A stretch of 64,000 nt of DNA from Archangium violaceum Cb vi76 (GTDB lineage Bacteria; Myxococcota; Myxococcia; Myxococcales; Myxococcaceae): NCBI RefSeq assembly GCF_000733295.1, contig NZ_JPMI01000142.1, positions 62,001 to 126,000 on the forward strand, in the 5' to 3' direction. Both the position numbers and the translations under genes were made by a program. The notes beneath the pieces are model-generated. The model saw only the letters and a program-made list of their open reading frames with translations, was not told where the DNA came from and did not search any database. Below, one piece after another: positions 53,562-61,564 of the stretch (position 1 is its first letter; every line of letters starts with the position of its first letter).

Positions 53562-54184
53562 GAGGTCACCTCGGAAGACAGGGGCACGGAGGAAGGCAGC
53601 CCCGAGAGGCGCACCACCCAGGAGCGTGGGAAGGAGGACGCGGAGGCGTTGTACTCGGTGGCCACGAGGTCGTAGCGCCGCTGCTCCACGCTCACCCGGT
53701 TCTCCGCGCCGGAAATCTGGGCGTCCCGCTCCGGGCCGGGAGTGGCGGTGGCATAGCGCGCCTGCTCCCGTGCCCGCCGCTCCACCACGTTGCGCACCTG
53801 CGCGCGCTGGCGCGTCACCTCCTGCAGCGTCGAGTTGAGGCCATTGCGCACGACGAGGCCACTCATCCCGAGCACCACCGCCACGCCAGCGGCGACCCAC
53901 GCCCCCTTGCGCAAACGCTCGCGCCGGGCCCGCCGCGCCCGCTCCGCCTCGAGCTTCGCTTGCTCCTGCTCCCGGCGGCGCTGCTCCAGCACCGCCATCG
54001 CCTGATCGATGTACTCGGCGGGGATGTCCAGCTCCTGCCCGATGCGCTTGACGTCCTCGGTGGTGAGCGTCTCCGGCGCCGCGTCCTTCTGCATCAGCCG
54101 GGTGGCGGTGTGGATGAGGTCGTCCACGTCATCGACGGCGACCTGCTGCCCCTGGGGGGAACGGTTCCGCGTCACGTCACTCAT
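53555..54184 (-). CDS. LemA-like protein with cytosolic N-terminal extension
   Basis: The 209-aa protein has an N-terminal 70-residue soluble helical domain, an Arg/Glu-rich helix (EQEQAKLEAERARRARRERL), and one membrane helix (about 95-113). The C-terminal part ends with the LemA signature: AENRVSVEQRRYDLVATEYN, then ASSFPRSW and LPSSV. Normal LemA has its helix at the very N-terminus; here a domain is added in front. The ATG overlaps the upstream TPM gene by 4 bases. LemA and TPM proteins often share operons, supporting a joint envelope function. Confidence 0.8.
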   Translation of the reverse strand: MSDVTRNRSPQGQQVAVDDVDDLIHTATRLMQKDAAPETLTTEDVKRIGQELDIPAEYIDQAMAVLEQRRREQEQAKLEAERARRARRERLRKGAWVAAGVAVVLGMSGLVVRNGLNSTLQEVTRQRAQVRNVVERRAREQARYATATPGPERDAQISGAENRVSVEQRRYDLVATEYNASASSFPRSWVVRLSGLPSSVPLSSEVTSW

Positions 54185-54633
54185 GCCTGGCTCACCACGT
54201 CCGGAAGTTCGTTGCCCCGGGTGTCCTCACCGGGAACGGCGGTGCGAAGCAGTCCGCCAATGCGCTCGATGGCCGTTTCCAACCCCGCCACGGGAGCCCC
54301 CTCGCGGAAGCCCTGGGCGAGCCCGTCCACCACCTCCTGCCAGAAGCCCGGCTGGGCCGCGCCGTGGACGCCCTGGCCCGCGTAGACGGCGGTCTTGCGG
54401 TCGGCCACCGCGACGTAGAGGAGCACCCCCGTGTCCGCGGCCGTGCGGCGCATCCCGAGCTCCTCGAAGACCTGGGCGGCCCGGGCCAGCGGCTCCCCTC
54501 CGCGACAGCTGCGCTCGAGGCGGACGACCACCTCGCCCCGGTGCCCCTCTTCCGCCTGGCGGATGGCCGCCACCAGGCGCGCCTCCTCCGCCTTGCTCAG
54601 CTTCCATCTCGGACGCATCCACGACCAATCCAT
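54181..54633 (-). CDS. Soluble TPM-domain protein
   Basis: This 150-aa, single TPM domain protein lacks a signal peptide or membrane helix. Recognisable segments are LSKAEEARLVAAIRQAEEGH, GEVVVRLERSC, RTAADTGVLLYVAVADRK and AVYAGQGVHG. It is the first gene of the TPM-LemA-TPM operon and overlaps the LemA gene by ATGA. This class of short TPM protein is common beside LemA and the membrane TPM protein; the three probably form one complex. Confidence 0.87.
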   Translation of the reverse strand: MDWSWMRPRWKLSKAEEARLVAAIRQAEEGHRGEVVVRLERSCRGGEPLARAAQVFEELGMRRTAADTGVLLYVAVADRKTAVYAGQGVHGAAQPGFWQEVVDGLAQGFREGAPVAGLETAIERIGGLLRTAVPGEDTRGNELPDVVSQA

Positions 54634-54729
54634 GGCGGGGAGGATATGCCATCCGACCGAGCGGCGGAACGAGCTCCCCCGCCAGCCCAGCGGACATTCT
54701 CCACGCGGCGTCTATACTGCGCGCCCATC

Positions 54730-56094
54730 ATGAAGAAGGACACGCTCAAGGAGCAGCTCCAGCGCACGACGCGCCGCGACCTGTGGCTCACGGTCGCGCC
54801 CGCTGCTCTCCTCATCGGCATCGCGTTCGCCGTCACGTTCTACTTCGTCAAGCCCGCGCCGCCCATGAAGCTCGTGCTCGCCACGCCCCAGGACGAGGGC
54901 GGCTTCCGCTACTTCGCGAAGAAGTACCAGGAGAGCCTCGCCCGGCACGGCGTCAAGGTGGAGATCCAGCAGACGAAGGGCTCCCTCAGCAGCGTGGAGC
55001 TCCTCTCCGAGGACACGGAACAGGCCGACGTCGCCTTCGTGCAGAGCGGCACGGCCGGCGGCGAGAAGGCGGCGCACATCGTCTCGCTCGGCAGCCTCTC
55101 GTATGTGCCCCTCTGGGTCTTCTACCGGGGCGAGCCCATCGACGACGTGCGCGGGCTGACGGGCAGGCGCATCGCCATCGGGGGCGCCGAGAGCGGAACG
55201 CACGCGCTCGCCCGTACGCTGCTGTCGGTCAGCGGCGTGGACAAGGCCCCGACGGAGCTCCTGCCGCTGGAGCGCGACGCGGCCATCGAGCAGCTCAAGA
55301 AGGGCCAGCTCGACGCGGTGTTCCTCGTCTCGCCCGCGGAGGCGCCCGCCATCCAGAAGCTCGCCGCGGAACCCGGGGTGCGGCTCCTCAGCTTCACTCG
55401 CGGTGAGGCCTACGTCCGCCGCTACCCCTACCTGTCGAGGCTCGTGCTGCCCCGGGGGGTGTTCAACCTCGCCGCGGACATCCCCGCTCACGACGTGGTG
55501 CTGCTCGCGCCCACCGCGAACCTCGTCGCGAAGGACTCGCTGCACCCCGCGCTCGCCTACCTGCTCATGCGCACCGCGAGTGAGATCCACGGCAGCGCCG
55601 GGCTGCTGGACCGCTCTGGCGAGTTTCCCGCGCCGCTCGAGACCGGCTTCCCGCTCAGCAGCGAGGCCCGCCGTTACTACGACGCCGGCATCCCGCTGCT
55701 GCAGCGCTACCTCCCCTTCTGGGCCGCGAACCTGGTGGACCGGCTCTGGGTGATGCTGGTGCCCATCATCGCCGTGGTGGTGCCGCTCGGACGGGCCGTG
55801 CCGGCGCTGTACCTGTGGCGGGTGCGCTCGCGCATCTTCCGCTGGTATGCCCGCCTGAAGGAGATCGAGCTCCAGTTGGAGGAGAACCCCGGGCGCGAGA
55901 TGCTCGAGGACATGATGAAGCGGCTCGAGGAGGCCGAGCGCGCGGTGAACCGGATCCCCGTGCCGCTGGCCTACGCGGAGAACCTCTACTTCTTCCGTGA
56001 GCACATCGACGTGGTCCGCCGGCGGCTCACCCGGCGGCTCTCCGGCGCACCCGATAGCCGGGAGCTCGTCGTGACACAGGTGACCGCCTCATGA
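54730..56094 (+). CDS. TAXI-family solute-binding protein with membrane anchors
   Basis: This 454-aa protein has an N-terminal helix (about 20-40) and a TAXI-type periplasmic binding domain of two lobes (LVLATPQDEGGFRYFAKKY; RIAIGGAESGTHALARTLL; ADIPAHDVVLLAPTANLVAK). A second membrane helix lies near 337-357, with a cytoplasmic coiled coil (ELQLEENPGREMLEDMMKRL). Ordinary TAXI proteins end after the binding domain and work with a TRAP permease; none is present here, so signalling or lipid-linked transport is possible. A TATACT box lies 11 bases before the ATG. It overlaps an acyltransferase gene by ATGA. Confidence 0.87.
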   Translation: MKKDTLKEQLQRTTRRDLWLTVAPAALLIGIAFAVTFYFVKPAPPMKLVLATPQDEGGFRYFAKKYQESLARHGVKVEIQQTKGSLSSVELLSEDTEQADVAFVQSGTAGGEKAAHIVSLGSLSYVPLWVFYRGEPIDDVRGLTGRRIAIGGAESGTHALARTLLSVSGVDKAPTELLPLERDAAIEQLKKGQLDAVFLVSPAEAPAIQKLAAEPGVRLLSFTRGEAYVRRYPYLSRLVLPRGVFNLAADIPAHDVVLLAPTANLVAKDSLHPALAYLLMRTASEIHGSAGLLDRSGEFPAPLETGFPLSSEARRYYDAGIPLLQRYLPFWAANLVDRLWVMLVPIIAVVVPLGRAVPALYLWRVRSRIFRWYARLKEIELQLEENPGREMLEDMMKRLEEAERAVNRIPVPLAYAENLYFFREHIDVVRRRLTRRLSGAPDSRELVVTQVTAS

Positions 56095-56813
56095 AGTACG
56101 TCGTGACGGCCTGGTTCTGGCTGCTCTTCCTCACCACCGCCCCGGTGCTCTTCGTGCTCGGGCTGGTGTTGTTCCTCGTCGCGTACCCGGTGGATCCGGA
56201 CCGGCGGTGGCTGCACGCGCTGGTGTGCCGCTGGTGTCACGTGCTGTGGCTGCACGCGTCCCCGGGGTGGCGCACGCGGGTGGAGGGACGGGAGCTGCTG
56301 CCCTCCGGGGCCTGCGTGCTGGTGGCCAACCACCAGTCCGCCGCGGACATCCTGGCCGCCATGGGCCTGTTCCACCCCTACAAGTTCGTGGCCAAGGCGT
56401 CCCTGTTCCCCATCCCCATCGTGGGGTGGATGATGAGCCTGCTGGGCTACGTGCCCGTGAAGCGCGGCAGCACCAACTCCATGGGCAGGATGCTCGATCA
56501 ATGCCGGTACTGGCTGCGCCGGGGCATGCCGGTGCTCATCTTCCCCGAGGGCACCTACTCGCAAGAGGGACTGCTGCGCTTCAAGCGGGGGGCCTTCCAG
56601 CTCGCGCTGGAGGAGCACGTGCCCGTGGTGCCGGTGGTCATCGAGGGCACCACCCAGCTCCTCGAGGGGGATGGCATCTGGATGAGCCCGCGCGCCTCCA
56701 TGCGCGTGCGCGTGCTGCCACCGCTGTCCCCCGAGTCGTTCGCTCCGGACGCGGTGACGCTCGCCGAGCAGGTACGGGCGCTGTACGTGGACACGCTGGC
56801 CGCCACGGGCTGA
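56091..56813 (+). CDS. PlsC-like 1-acyl-glycerol-3-phosphate acyltransferase
   Basis: This 240-aa membrane-anchored acyltransferase has the catalytic NHQSAAD (His81, Asp86; HX4D), the PVKRGSTNS segment and the substrate-binding FPEGTYS. Two hydrophobic stretches precede the domain. It most likely acylates lysophosphatidate in phospholipid synthesis, although members of this family also acylate other lipids. It overlaps the TAXI gene by ATGA, so both are made together, which hints at a lipid-related job for the TAXI protein. Confidence 0.92.
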   Translation: MKYVVTAWFWLLFLTTAPVLFVLGLVLFLVAYPVDPDRRWLHALVCRWCHVLWLHASPGWRTRVEGRELLPSGACVLVANHQSAADILAAMGLFHPYKFVAKASLFPIPIVGWMMSLLGYVPVKRGSTNSMGRMLDQCRYWLRRGMPVLIFPEGTYSQEGLLRFKRGAFQLALEEHVPVVPVVIEGTTQLLEGDGIWMSPRASMRVRVLPPLSPESFAPDAVTLAEQVRALYVDTLAATG

Positions 56814-56822
56814 GGCGGCCAA

Positions 56823-57947
56823 CTACCGGCAGTCCGCGCGCCGCAGCGAGACACCGGCCTCGGTGCGGTACTGGTAGACGACGCCTCCCTCGTCCAGGAC
56901 GGTGAAGTCCCGGAAGGTCTCCTCGGGCATGGTGTTGAGCGGCAGGTCCGCCTGGCCCAGCACCTTCCCGTCGAGTGGATCCAGACAGAAGAGCCGCACT
57001 CCAGGCTCGGAAGCGGGGCTCGCCTTGCCCGTGGGCAGCTCACCCGCCACTCCCAGGTAGATGACACCCGAGCGGTCCGAGTCGAGCAGCGTGATGAACA
57101 TCAGCGGGAACTGCACCCGGTACTCGCGGGTGTAGCGCTGCTGGTTCGTCTGGCGATCGACGGCGTTGACCAGCAGGCGCCCGCTCGGCCTGTCGATGAT
57201 GGCGGCGAGGATGTACGAGCGGCCATCCCGGGTGGGGCGGCCCGGAATCTCCGGGCGCGTGGTGTCGGCCGTGCCCGAGAGATCGCCAATGCGCACCAGC
57301 GCGCCGTGCTCGCGCTCCACGTACACCGAGTCCCCATCCACGAAGGTGCCGGTGATGCCACCCGTCTCGGGGATGCCCTGGCCTTGCAGCGGCAATTCTC
57401 CACGGAGCGTGCCCGTCTCGGGGTCGATGATGGCCACGGACTTGTCCCTCAGCCGATCCATCACCAGCATCGTGCCGTCCCTGGCCACGGTAACGTCCTG
57501 GGGCGTCTGCTGGGTGATGGGCGTGGTCCCGAGCACCTTGCCGTCCTGGCCGATGCGCACGAGCCGGCCATTGAGCTGATCCAACACCACGACGTCCCCG
57601 AGCGGCGTCACCGCCAGCGACATGGGCGCCTCGGGGTTGGCTTCCTGGGGACGGTCGCGCCCGAGCTGCGAGGGACCACTGCCCCAGCCCAGCTCGGCGA
57701 TCACTCCCGGGGCCTTGTTGGAAGGCTCCGAAGGAGATGCACCCTCCCCCGCCTGGCCCTGACTGGCGCCAGAAGGAGGCCGGGGAGCGGTGCCACCCTG
57801 GGCCGACGCCGGGGCCGCCGGCTCTCGAGTGGACGAGGCGGAGCCCGGGCCATCCTCCTTGCCCGAACGAGCCATCACGAGCGCGATGCCGAGCGCGAGC
57901 ACCGTGAGTCCCACGAAGATGATGACACCGCGCTTACGCGACTCCAT
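56823..57947 (-). CDS. Membrane-anchored beta-propeller-like protein
   Basis: The 374-aa protein has an N-terminal membrane anchor (VIIFVGLTVLALGIALVMA), a Pro/Ala/Gly/Ser-rich linker to about 85, and about six NHL/propeller-like blades with repeats such as GDVVVLDQLNGRLVRIGQDG, GTMLVMDRLRDKSVAIIDPE and DSVYVEREHGALVRIG. No enzyme site is visible; propellers of this kind bind proteins or glycans in the periplasm. Starting at 57947 is preferred; a GTG at 57983 would add 12 acidic residues. It converges with the acyltransferase gene and follows the phosphoesterase-like gene by 39 bases. Confidence 0.8.
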   Translation of the reverse strand: MESRKRGVIIFVGLTVLALGIALVMARSGKEDGPGSASSTREPAAPASAQGGTAPRPPSGASQGQAGEGASPSEPSNKAPGVIAELGWGSGPSQLGRDRPQEANPEAPMSLAVTPLGDVVVLDQLNGRLVRIGQDGKVLGTTPITQQTPQDVTVARDGTMLVMDRLRDKSVAIIDPETGTLRGELPLQGQGIPETGGITGTFVDGDSVYVEREHGALVRIGDLSGTADTTRPEIPGRPTRDGRSYILAAIIDRPSGRLLVNAVDRQTNQQRYTREYRVQFPLMFITLLDSDRSGVIYLGVAGELPTGKASPASEPGVRLFCLDPLDGKVLGQADLPLNTMPEETFRDFTVLDEGGVVYQYRTEAGVSLRRADCR

Positions 57948-57986
57948 GACCTCTTCCTTTTCAGCTTCAGCTTCGACGAACACGAC

Positions 57987-59096
57987 TCAATGCGACGGGG
58001 AACCCCGCGGCACGAGCCGCTCCACCCGCGCCTTCAGCTCCGGATCATCCGGCACGTCCGGCCCGAGCTGGATGAACGAGAGCAACTGGGTACGGCCCTC
58101 CGTGACCGGGCGCTCCCGGGCCTGCTCCTCCAGGCGTTGCCGCCGGGACAGGAAACCGGCCAGTGTCTCCTCGAGCGGCTTCCGGGCCGCCTCGTCCTTC
58201 GCCGCGGCCAGCCGCTCGCGAGCCCGCTGGATGTTCTCGTCCAGGAGCTTCAGCCCCTCCCGGGCCCTCGCCACCTCGGCGAGATCGACGAACGGCCCCG
58301 TCCCCGCGACGGTGAGCTCCAGACGGCCCAGTTGCCTGCCGCGCTCGCCCGAGGGCACCAGGGTGGCGTGACCCAGGCGCTGCGCCGTCCCCGGTAGACG
58401 GCCCTCGTTTGACTGCACGACGAAGTCCACCGCCTCCCCCACCTCCCGCGCGAGCGCCTGGGCGGACTCCAGGGGCAGCGCGGCCAGCACCACCACCACG
58501 TCCACCCGCTCCTTCTCGCGCAGCCGGCGGGCCTCGGCGAGGGCCACGGGCCCGGGAGGCCGGCCCGTCACGCCTGGCCGCACCTCGCCCTCGGGCGAGA
58601 GCCCCACCACACCGAACGCCAGCGGGCCCACCTTCACCACCGTGGAGGCCGTGAAGAGCGGCTTGCCCTTCGTGTCCACGAGGTTGGCCGACAGCACCTT
58701 CATCTTCGACTTCCGGGTGGCCTGCTTCAGGAAGTCCGTGCCGAGCACCAGGTCCCGCGCCCCCACGGCCATGGCCGAGGTGCCCAACGCCTCCATCTGC
58801 TCGAGCAACAACTCCGCGCGCTCGCGTGCGCCTGGCTCCCCCTCCGGCTCGGGCGTCTTGAAGAGCGCATTGCCCGCGTCCAGCACCAGCACCGGCTCGC
58901 CCTTCGCGCGCTCGCGGGAGAGGACCGTCTTGCGCCGGGCCAGCCCTCCCGCCGGGAGCTGCCCGCAGCCGCAGTGGGAAATCTCTCCCCGGTTGTCTCC
59001 GGTGAACAGGAGCACCGCCTTCCCGGGCGCGGCTCCCGCCACCAGGGGACTCAGCAGCAACACCAGCAGGGCGAGCAGGCCCGGTCGAACGCGCAT
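57987..59096 (-). CDS. Exported 5'-nucleotidase/metallophosphoesterase-like protein with altered metal site
   Basis: The 369-aa protein has a signal peptide (cut after VAGAA) and the N-terminal domain of the UshA-like family: LLFTGDNRGEISHCGCGQ then GGLARRKT, VLVLDAGNALF, AVGARDLVLG. In active enzymes the corresponding segments carry DxH, GD and GNHE; here they read DNRG, GN and GARD, so most metal ligands are missing or shifted. The CGCG motif marks a subfamily in deltaproteobacteria. A C-terminal helical segment (about 275-350) replaces the nucleotide-binding domain. GAGGA precedes the ATG. It is likely co-transcribed with the propeller protein downstream. Confidence 0.8.
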   Translation of the reverse strand: MRVRPGLLALLVLLLSPLVAGAAPGKAVLLFTGDNRGEISHCGCGQLPAGGLARRKTVLSRERAKGEPVLVLDAGNALFKTPEPEGEPGARERAELLLEQMEALGTSAMAVGARDLVLGTDFLKQATRKSKMKVLSANLVDTKGKPLFTASTVVKVGPLAFGVVGLSPEGEVRPGVTGRPPGPVALAEARRLREKERVDVVVVLAALPLESAQALAREVGEAVDFVVQSNEGRLPGTAQRLGHATLVPSGERGRQLGRLELTVAGTGPFVDLAEVARAREGLKLLDENIQRARERLAAAKDEAARKPLEETLAGFLSRRQRLEEQARERPVTEGRTQLLSFIQLGPDVPDDPELKARVERLVPRGSPSH

Positions 59097-59179
59097 CACA
59101 TCCTCGGAAGACAGCCACTCCCCAACGAACGGCGGCCGGGCCACACGCACCCGGCCGCCCCCTCCCCACGGCGGAGGGA

Positions 59180-60010
59180 CTAGAAGTGACGGATGGCGTG
59201 GTACGTGGTGGTGGCGGTGCGGAGGTTGTACACGCAACCGGCCGCGCAGCCCTTGCACTCGTAGGCCCACATGCTGCCCCACCCATCACCCGACTCGTAG
59301 AGGAAGATGTGGCCGGCGCCGTTCTGGTTGTAGACGAGCGCGTCGGCCTTCAGCAGGGCGTCCCGGGAGATGGTCGTCCACTGGCTGGTGTCGGAGTTGA
59401 AGCTGACGGTGCTGTAGGGGTGCGAGTCGACGGCCGTGTTGGTGTTGGTGCTGGGCACCACCCACACCTTGGCGAGGAAGCCGGAGCAGTCCGCGCCGTA
59501 CGAGCCGCTGTGCGTGCAGCTCGGGCAGTTCCCCGAGCACGAGCCCACGGCGGAGCCCGGGTTCCAGGCGCCGTGGCCCCACCAGTACGAGAAGCCCATT
59601 CCACTCTTCGCCTTGGCGATGGCGGTGTCACGCGTCGAGGTGGAGGTGGTCACCAGGTTGAGGTAGCTGCCCGAGGCCCAGCCCGTCACGCCGCTGTAGG
59701 TGACCTTGTACCAACCGCTGGTGGGGCAACCTCCGCCCGCCTCCTTGGCGATGGCACCACTCGGCATCGTCAGGAGGATGCCGTAGGACGTCCCGACCCC
59801 GCTGCGCAGGTTCAGGTTCGCGGTCGTCTGGAGGCTGGAGCCCGCGGTGACGCACGAGGTGATCGCGTTCTCGCTGCTGCCCACGCTCTCGTCCACGCCC
59901 GTCAGCTCGACGCTCTCCACGGACGACTGGCCGCCGCCGCAGCCCGCCGCCACCACTGCCAGGACCGCCAACCACTTCAAGGAATGACCGCTCATGCTCC
60001 GGGTGCTCAT
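59180..60010 (-). CDS. SH3-NlpC/P60-like lipoprotein (peptidoglycan amidase)
   Basis: This 276-aa protein has a lipobox (VVAAGC, Cys24), a bacterial SH3 domain (about 60-130: NLNLRSGVGTSYGILLTMPSG, GWASGSYLNL) and a Cys-rich NlpC/P60-type domain. SYGADCSGFLAKVW supplies the nucleophile Cys and GAGHIFLYESG the His. Eight further cysteines, in CSGNCPSC and CKGCAAGC, suggest disulphides. It should cut peptide bonds in the cell wall outside the cytoplasm. GGAGGG four to five bases upstream supports the ATG at 60010, although ATG at 60022 is possible. Confidence 0.87.
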   Translation of the reverse strand: MSTRSMSGHSLKWLAVLAVVAAGCGGGQSSVESVELTGVDESVGSSENAITSCVTAGSSLQTTANLNLRSGVGTSYGILLTMPSGAIAKEAGGGCPTSGWYKVTYSGVTGWASGSYLNLVTTSTSTRDTAIAKAKSGMGFSYWWGHGAWNPGSAVGSCSGNCPSCTHSGSYGADCSGFLAKVWVVPSTNTNTAVDSHPYSTVSFNSDTSQWTTISRDALLKADALVYNQNGAGHIFLYESGDGWGSMWAYECKGCAAGCVYNLRTATTTYHAIRHF

Positions 60011-60252
60011 ACGACCCTCCATGGGGGGGGGAACTGCGGGGAAGGCAGGCGCGTCCCACGACCCTTCACTCCACTGGCATGGCGGGACGCCTTGAAAAAC
60101 CAGGAAGCACATGATTGCAGGAAATGTGGGAGCCGCACAACCCGCGAAGGCGCTCTTCACCCGCGCGCCCGCGCCCCGGAGGGGCTTGCGTTCTCCCCAC
60201 ACACAGCCCTCGTTCTTCTCTATGTTGCCGCCCCTCAACAAGGAGCCTTCTC

Positions 60253-61208
60253 TTGGCCGGATCCAGCCTTCTCGCACTGCTCGACGACATCGCCACCATC
60301 CTCGACGACGTGTCGGTGATGACCAAGGTGGCCGCGAAGAAGACCGCTGGCGTGCTGGGCGATGACCTGGCGCTCAACGCCGAGCAGGTCGCGGGAGTCA
60401 ACGCCGACCGCGAGCTGCCCGTGGTGTGGGCGGTGGCCAAGGGTTCGCTCGTGAACAAGGCCATTCTGGTGCCCTCAGCGCTGCTCATCAGCGCGTTCAT
60501 CCCCTGGGCGGTGACGCCGCTGCTGATGCTGGGCGGCCTGTACCTCTGTTACGAGGGCGTCGAGAAGCTGGCGCACAAGTTCCTGCACAGCGAGGCCGAG
60601 GACGAGGCCCACCACGCCGAGCTCACCCAGGCCCTGGTAGACCCGAGGTCGATCTGGTGGCGATCGAGAAGGAGAAGATCAAGGGCGCGGTGCGCACCGA
60701 CTTCATCCTCTCGGCGGAGATCATCGTCATCTCGCTGGGTGTCATGGCCTCCGCGCCCTTCAAGACGCAGGTGCTGGCGCTGGTGGGCGTGGCCCTCCTG
60801 ATGACGGTGGGCGTGTACGGACTGGTGGCGGGCATCGTCAAGCTCGACGACGCGGGGCTCTTCCTCAGCCGGAGGACCGGCTTCCAGCGCACCCTGGGCG
60901 TGGGCCTCCTGAAGGGAGCGCCGTACCTCATGAAGGGCCTGTCGATCGCCGGCACCGTGGCCATGTTCCTGGTCGGCGGCGGCATCATCTCGCACGGCAT
61001 CTCCACGCTGCACCACGGCATCGAGGGCCTGGCCCATCACGCGGGCGAGGTGTCCATCATCGGCGGTCTGCTCGGCGGGCTCACGACGTCGTTGGCCAAC
61101 GCCCTGGTGGGCCTCGTGGCCGGTGCGGTGGCGCTCCTCCTGGTGCTCGGGGTGCAGCGCGTGATGAAGCGGGGCGACAAGACCGGGGCTCCGAAGGCGC
61201 ACGGCTGA
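60253..61208 (+). pseudogene. DUF808 (YedI-like) membrane protein gene with one frameshift
   Basis: A TTG start behind AAGGAG (7-base spacer) gives [20 protein letters not shown], the usual DUF808 N-terminus. The first part runs in one frame to about codon 130 ([11 protein letters not shown]) and continues exactly with [20 protein letters not shown] in another frame. The break is at about 60641-60646 (GACCCGAGGTC); adding one G would restore [11 protein letters not shown] and a normal protein of about 318 aa with several membrane helices. There are no other defects and codon use is normal throughout, so this is either a very recent mutation or a sequencing error. Function of the family is unknown. 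Confidence 0.85.
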
Positions 61209-61321
61209 GGCGCCCGCCTGCCCGCCCATGAGGCTGGCCAGCGTGGGCTGGCCGGCCGCCCGGACGGGCCGGAGCGTTTCGTGGAGCGATGAGGCCGCGC
61301 GACTTGCTAGGCTCGCGCGCG

Positions 61322-61564
61322 ATGAGACTCCTGGCCCCCCTGCTCCTCGTCTCCCTGCTGCTGTCGTTGGATGCCCATGCCTACGTGGACCCGGGCACCG
61401 GCAGCGTGCTGCTGCAAATCCTGCTCGGTGGCTTCGCGGGCCTGGCGCTCTTCGGCAAGCTCTTCTGGCGCCGCGTCACCGAGCTGTTCGGCCGCAAGCC
61501 CCTGCCCCCTCCGGCCGCCGCCCCGGCTCCCTCCGACTCGCGTGACGTGAAGAGCGACCGGTGA
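61322..61564 (+). CDS. YVDPGTGS-type mini membrane protein
   Basis: This 80-aa protein has a signal-like helix (MRLLAPLLLVSLLLSLDAHA) followed directly by YVDPGTGSVLLQILLGGFAG, a second helix, and a basic/Pro-rich tail. The YVDPGTGSxLLQ motif recurs in tiny proteins that accompany envelope glycan-modification genes in several phyla. A TAGGCT box lies eight bases before the ATG with no Shine-Dalgarno. The stop overlaps the GTG of the methyltransferase gene (GTGA), so they are coupled. It may be an assembly factor or subunit for the membrane transferase encoded two genes on. Confidence 0.85.
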   Translation: MRLLAPLLLVSLLLSLDAHAYVDPGTGSVLLQILLGGFAGLALFGKLFWRRVTELFGRKPLPPPAAAPAPSDSRDVKSDR

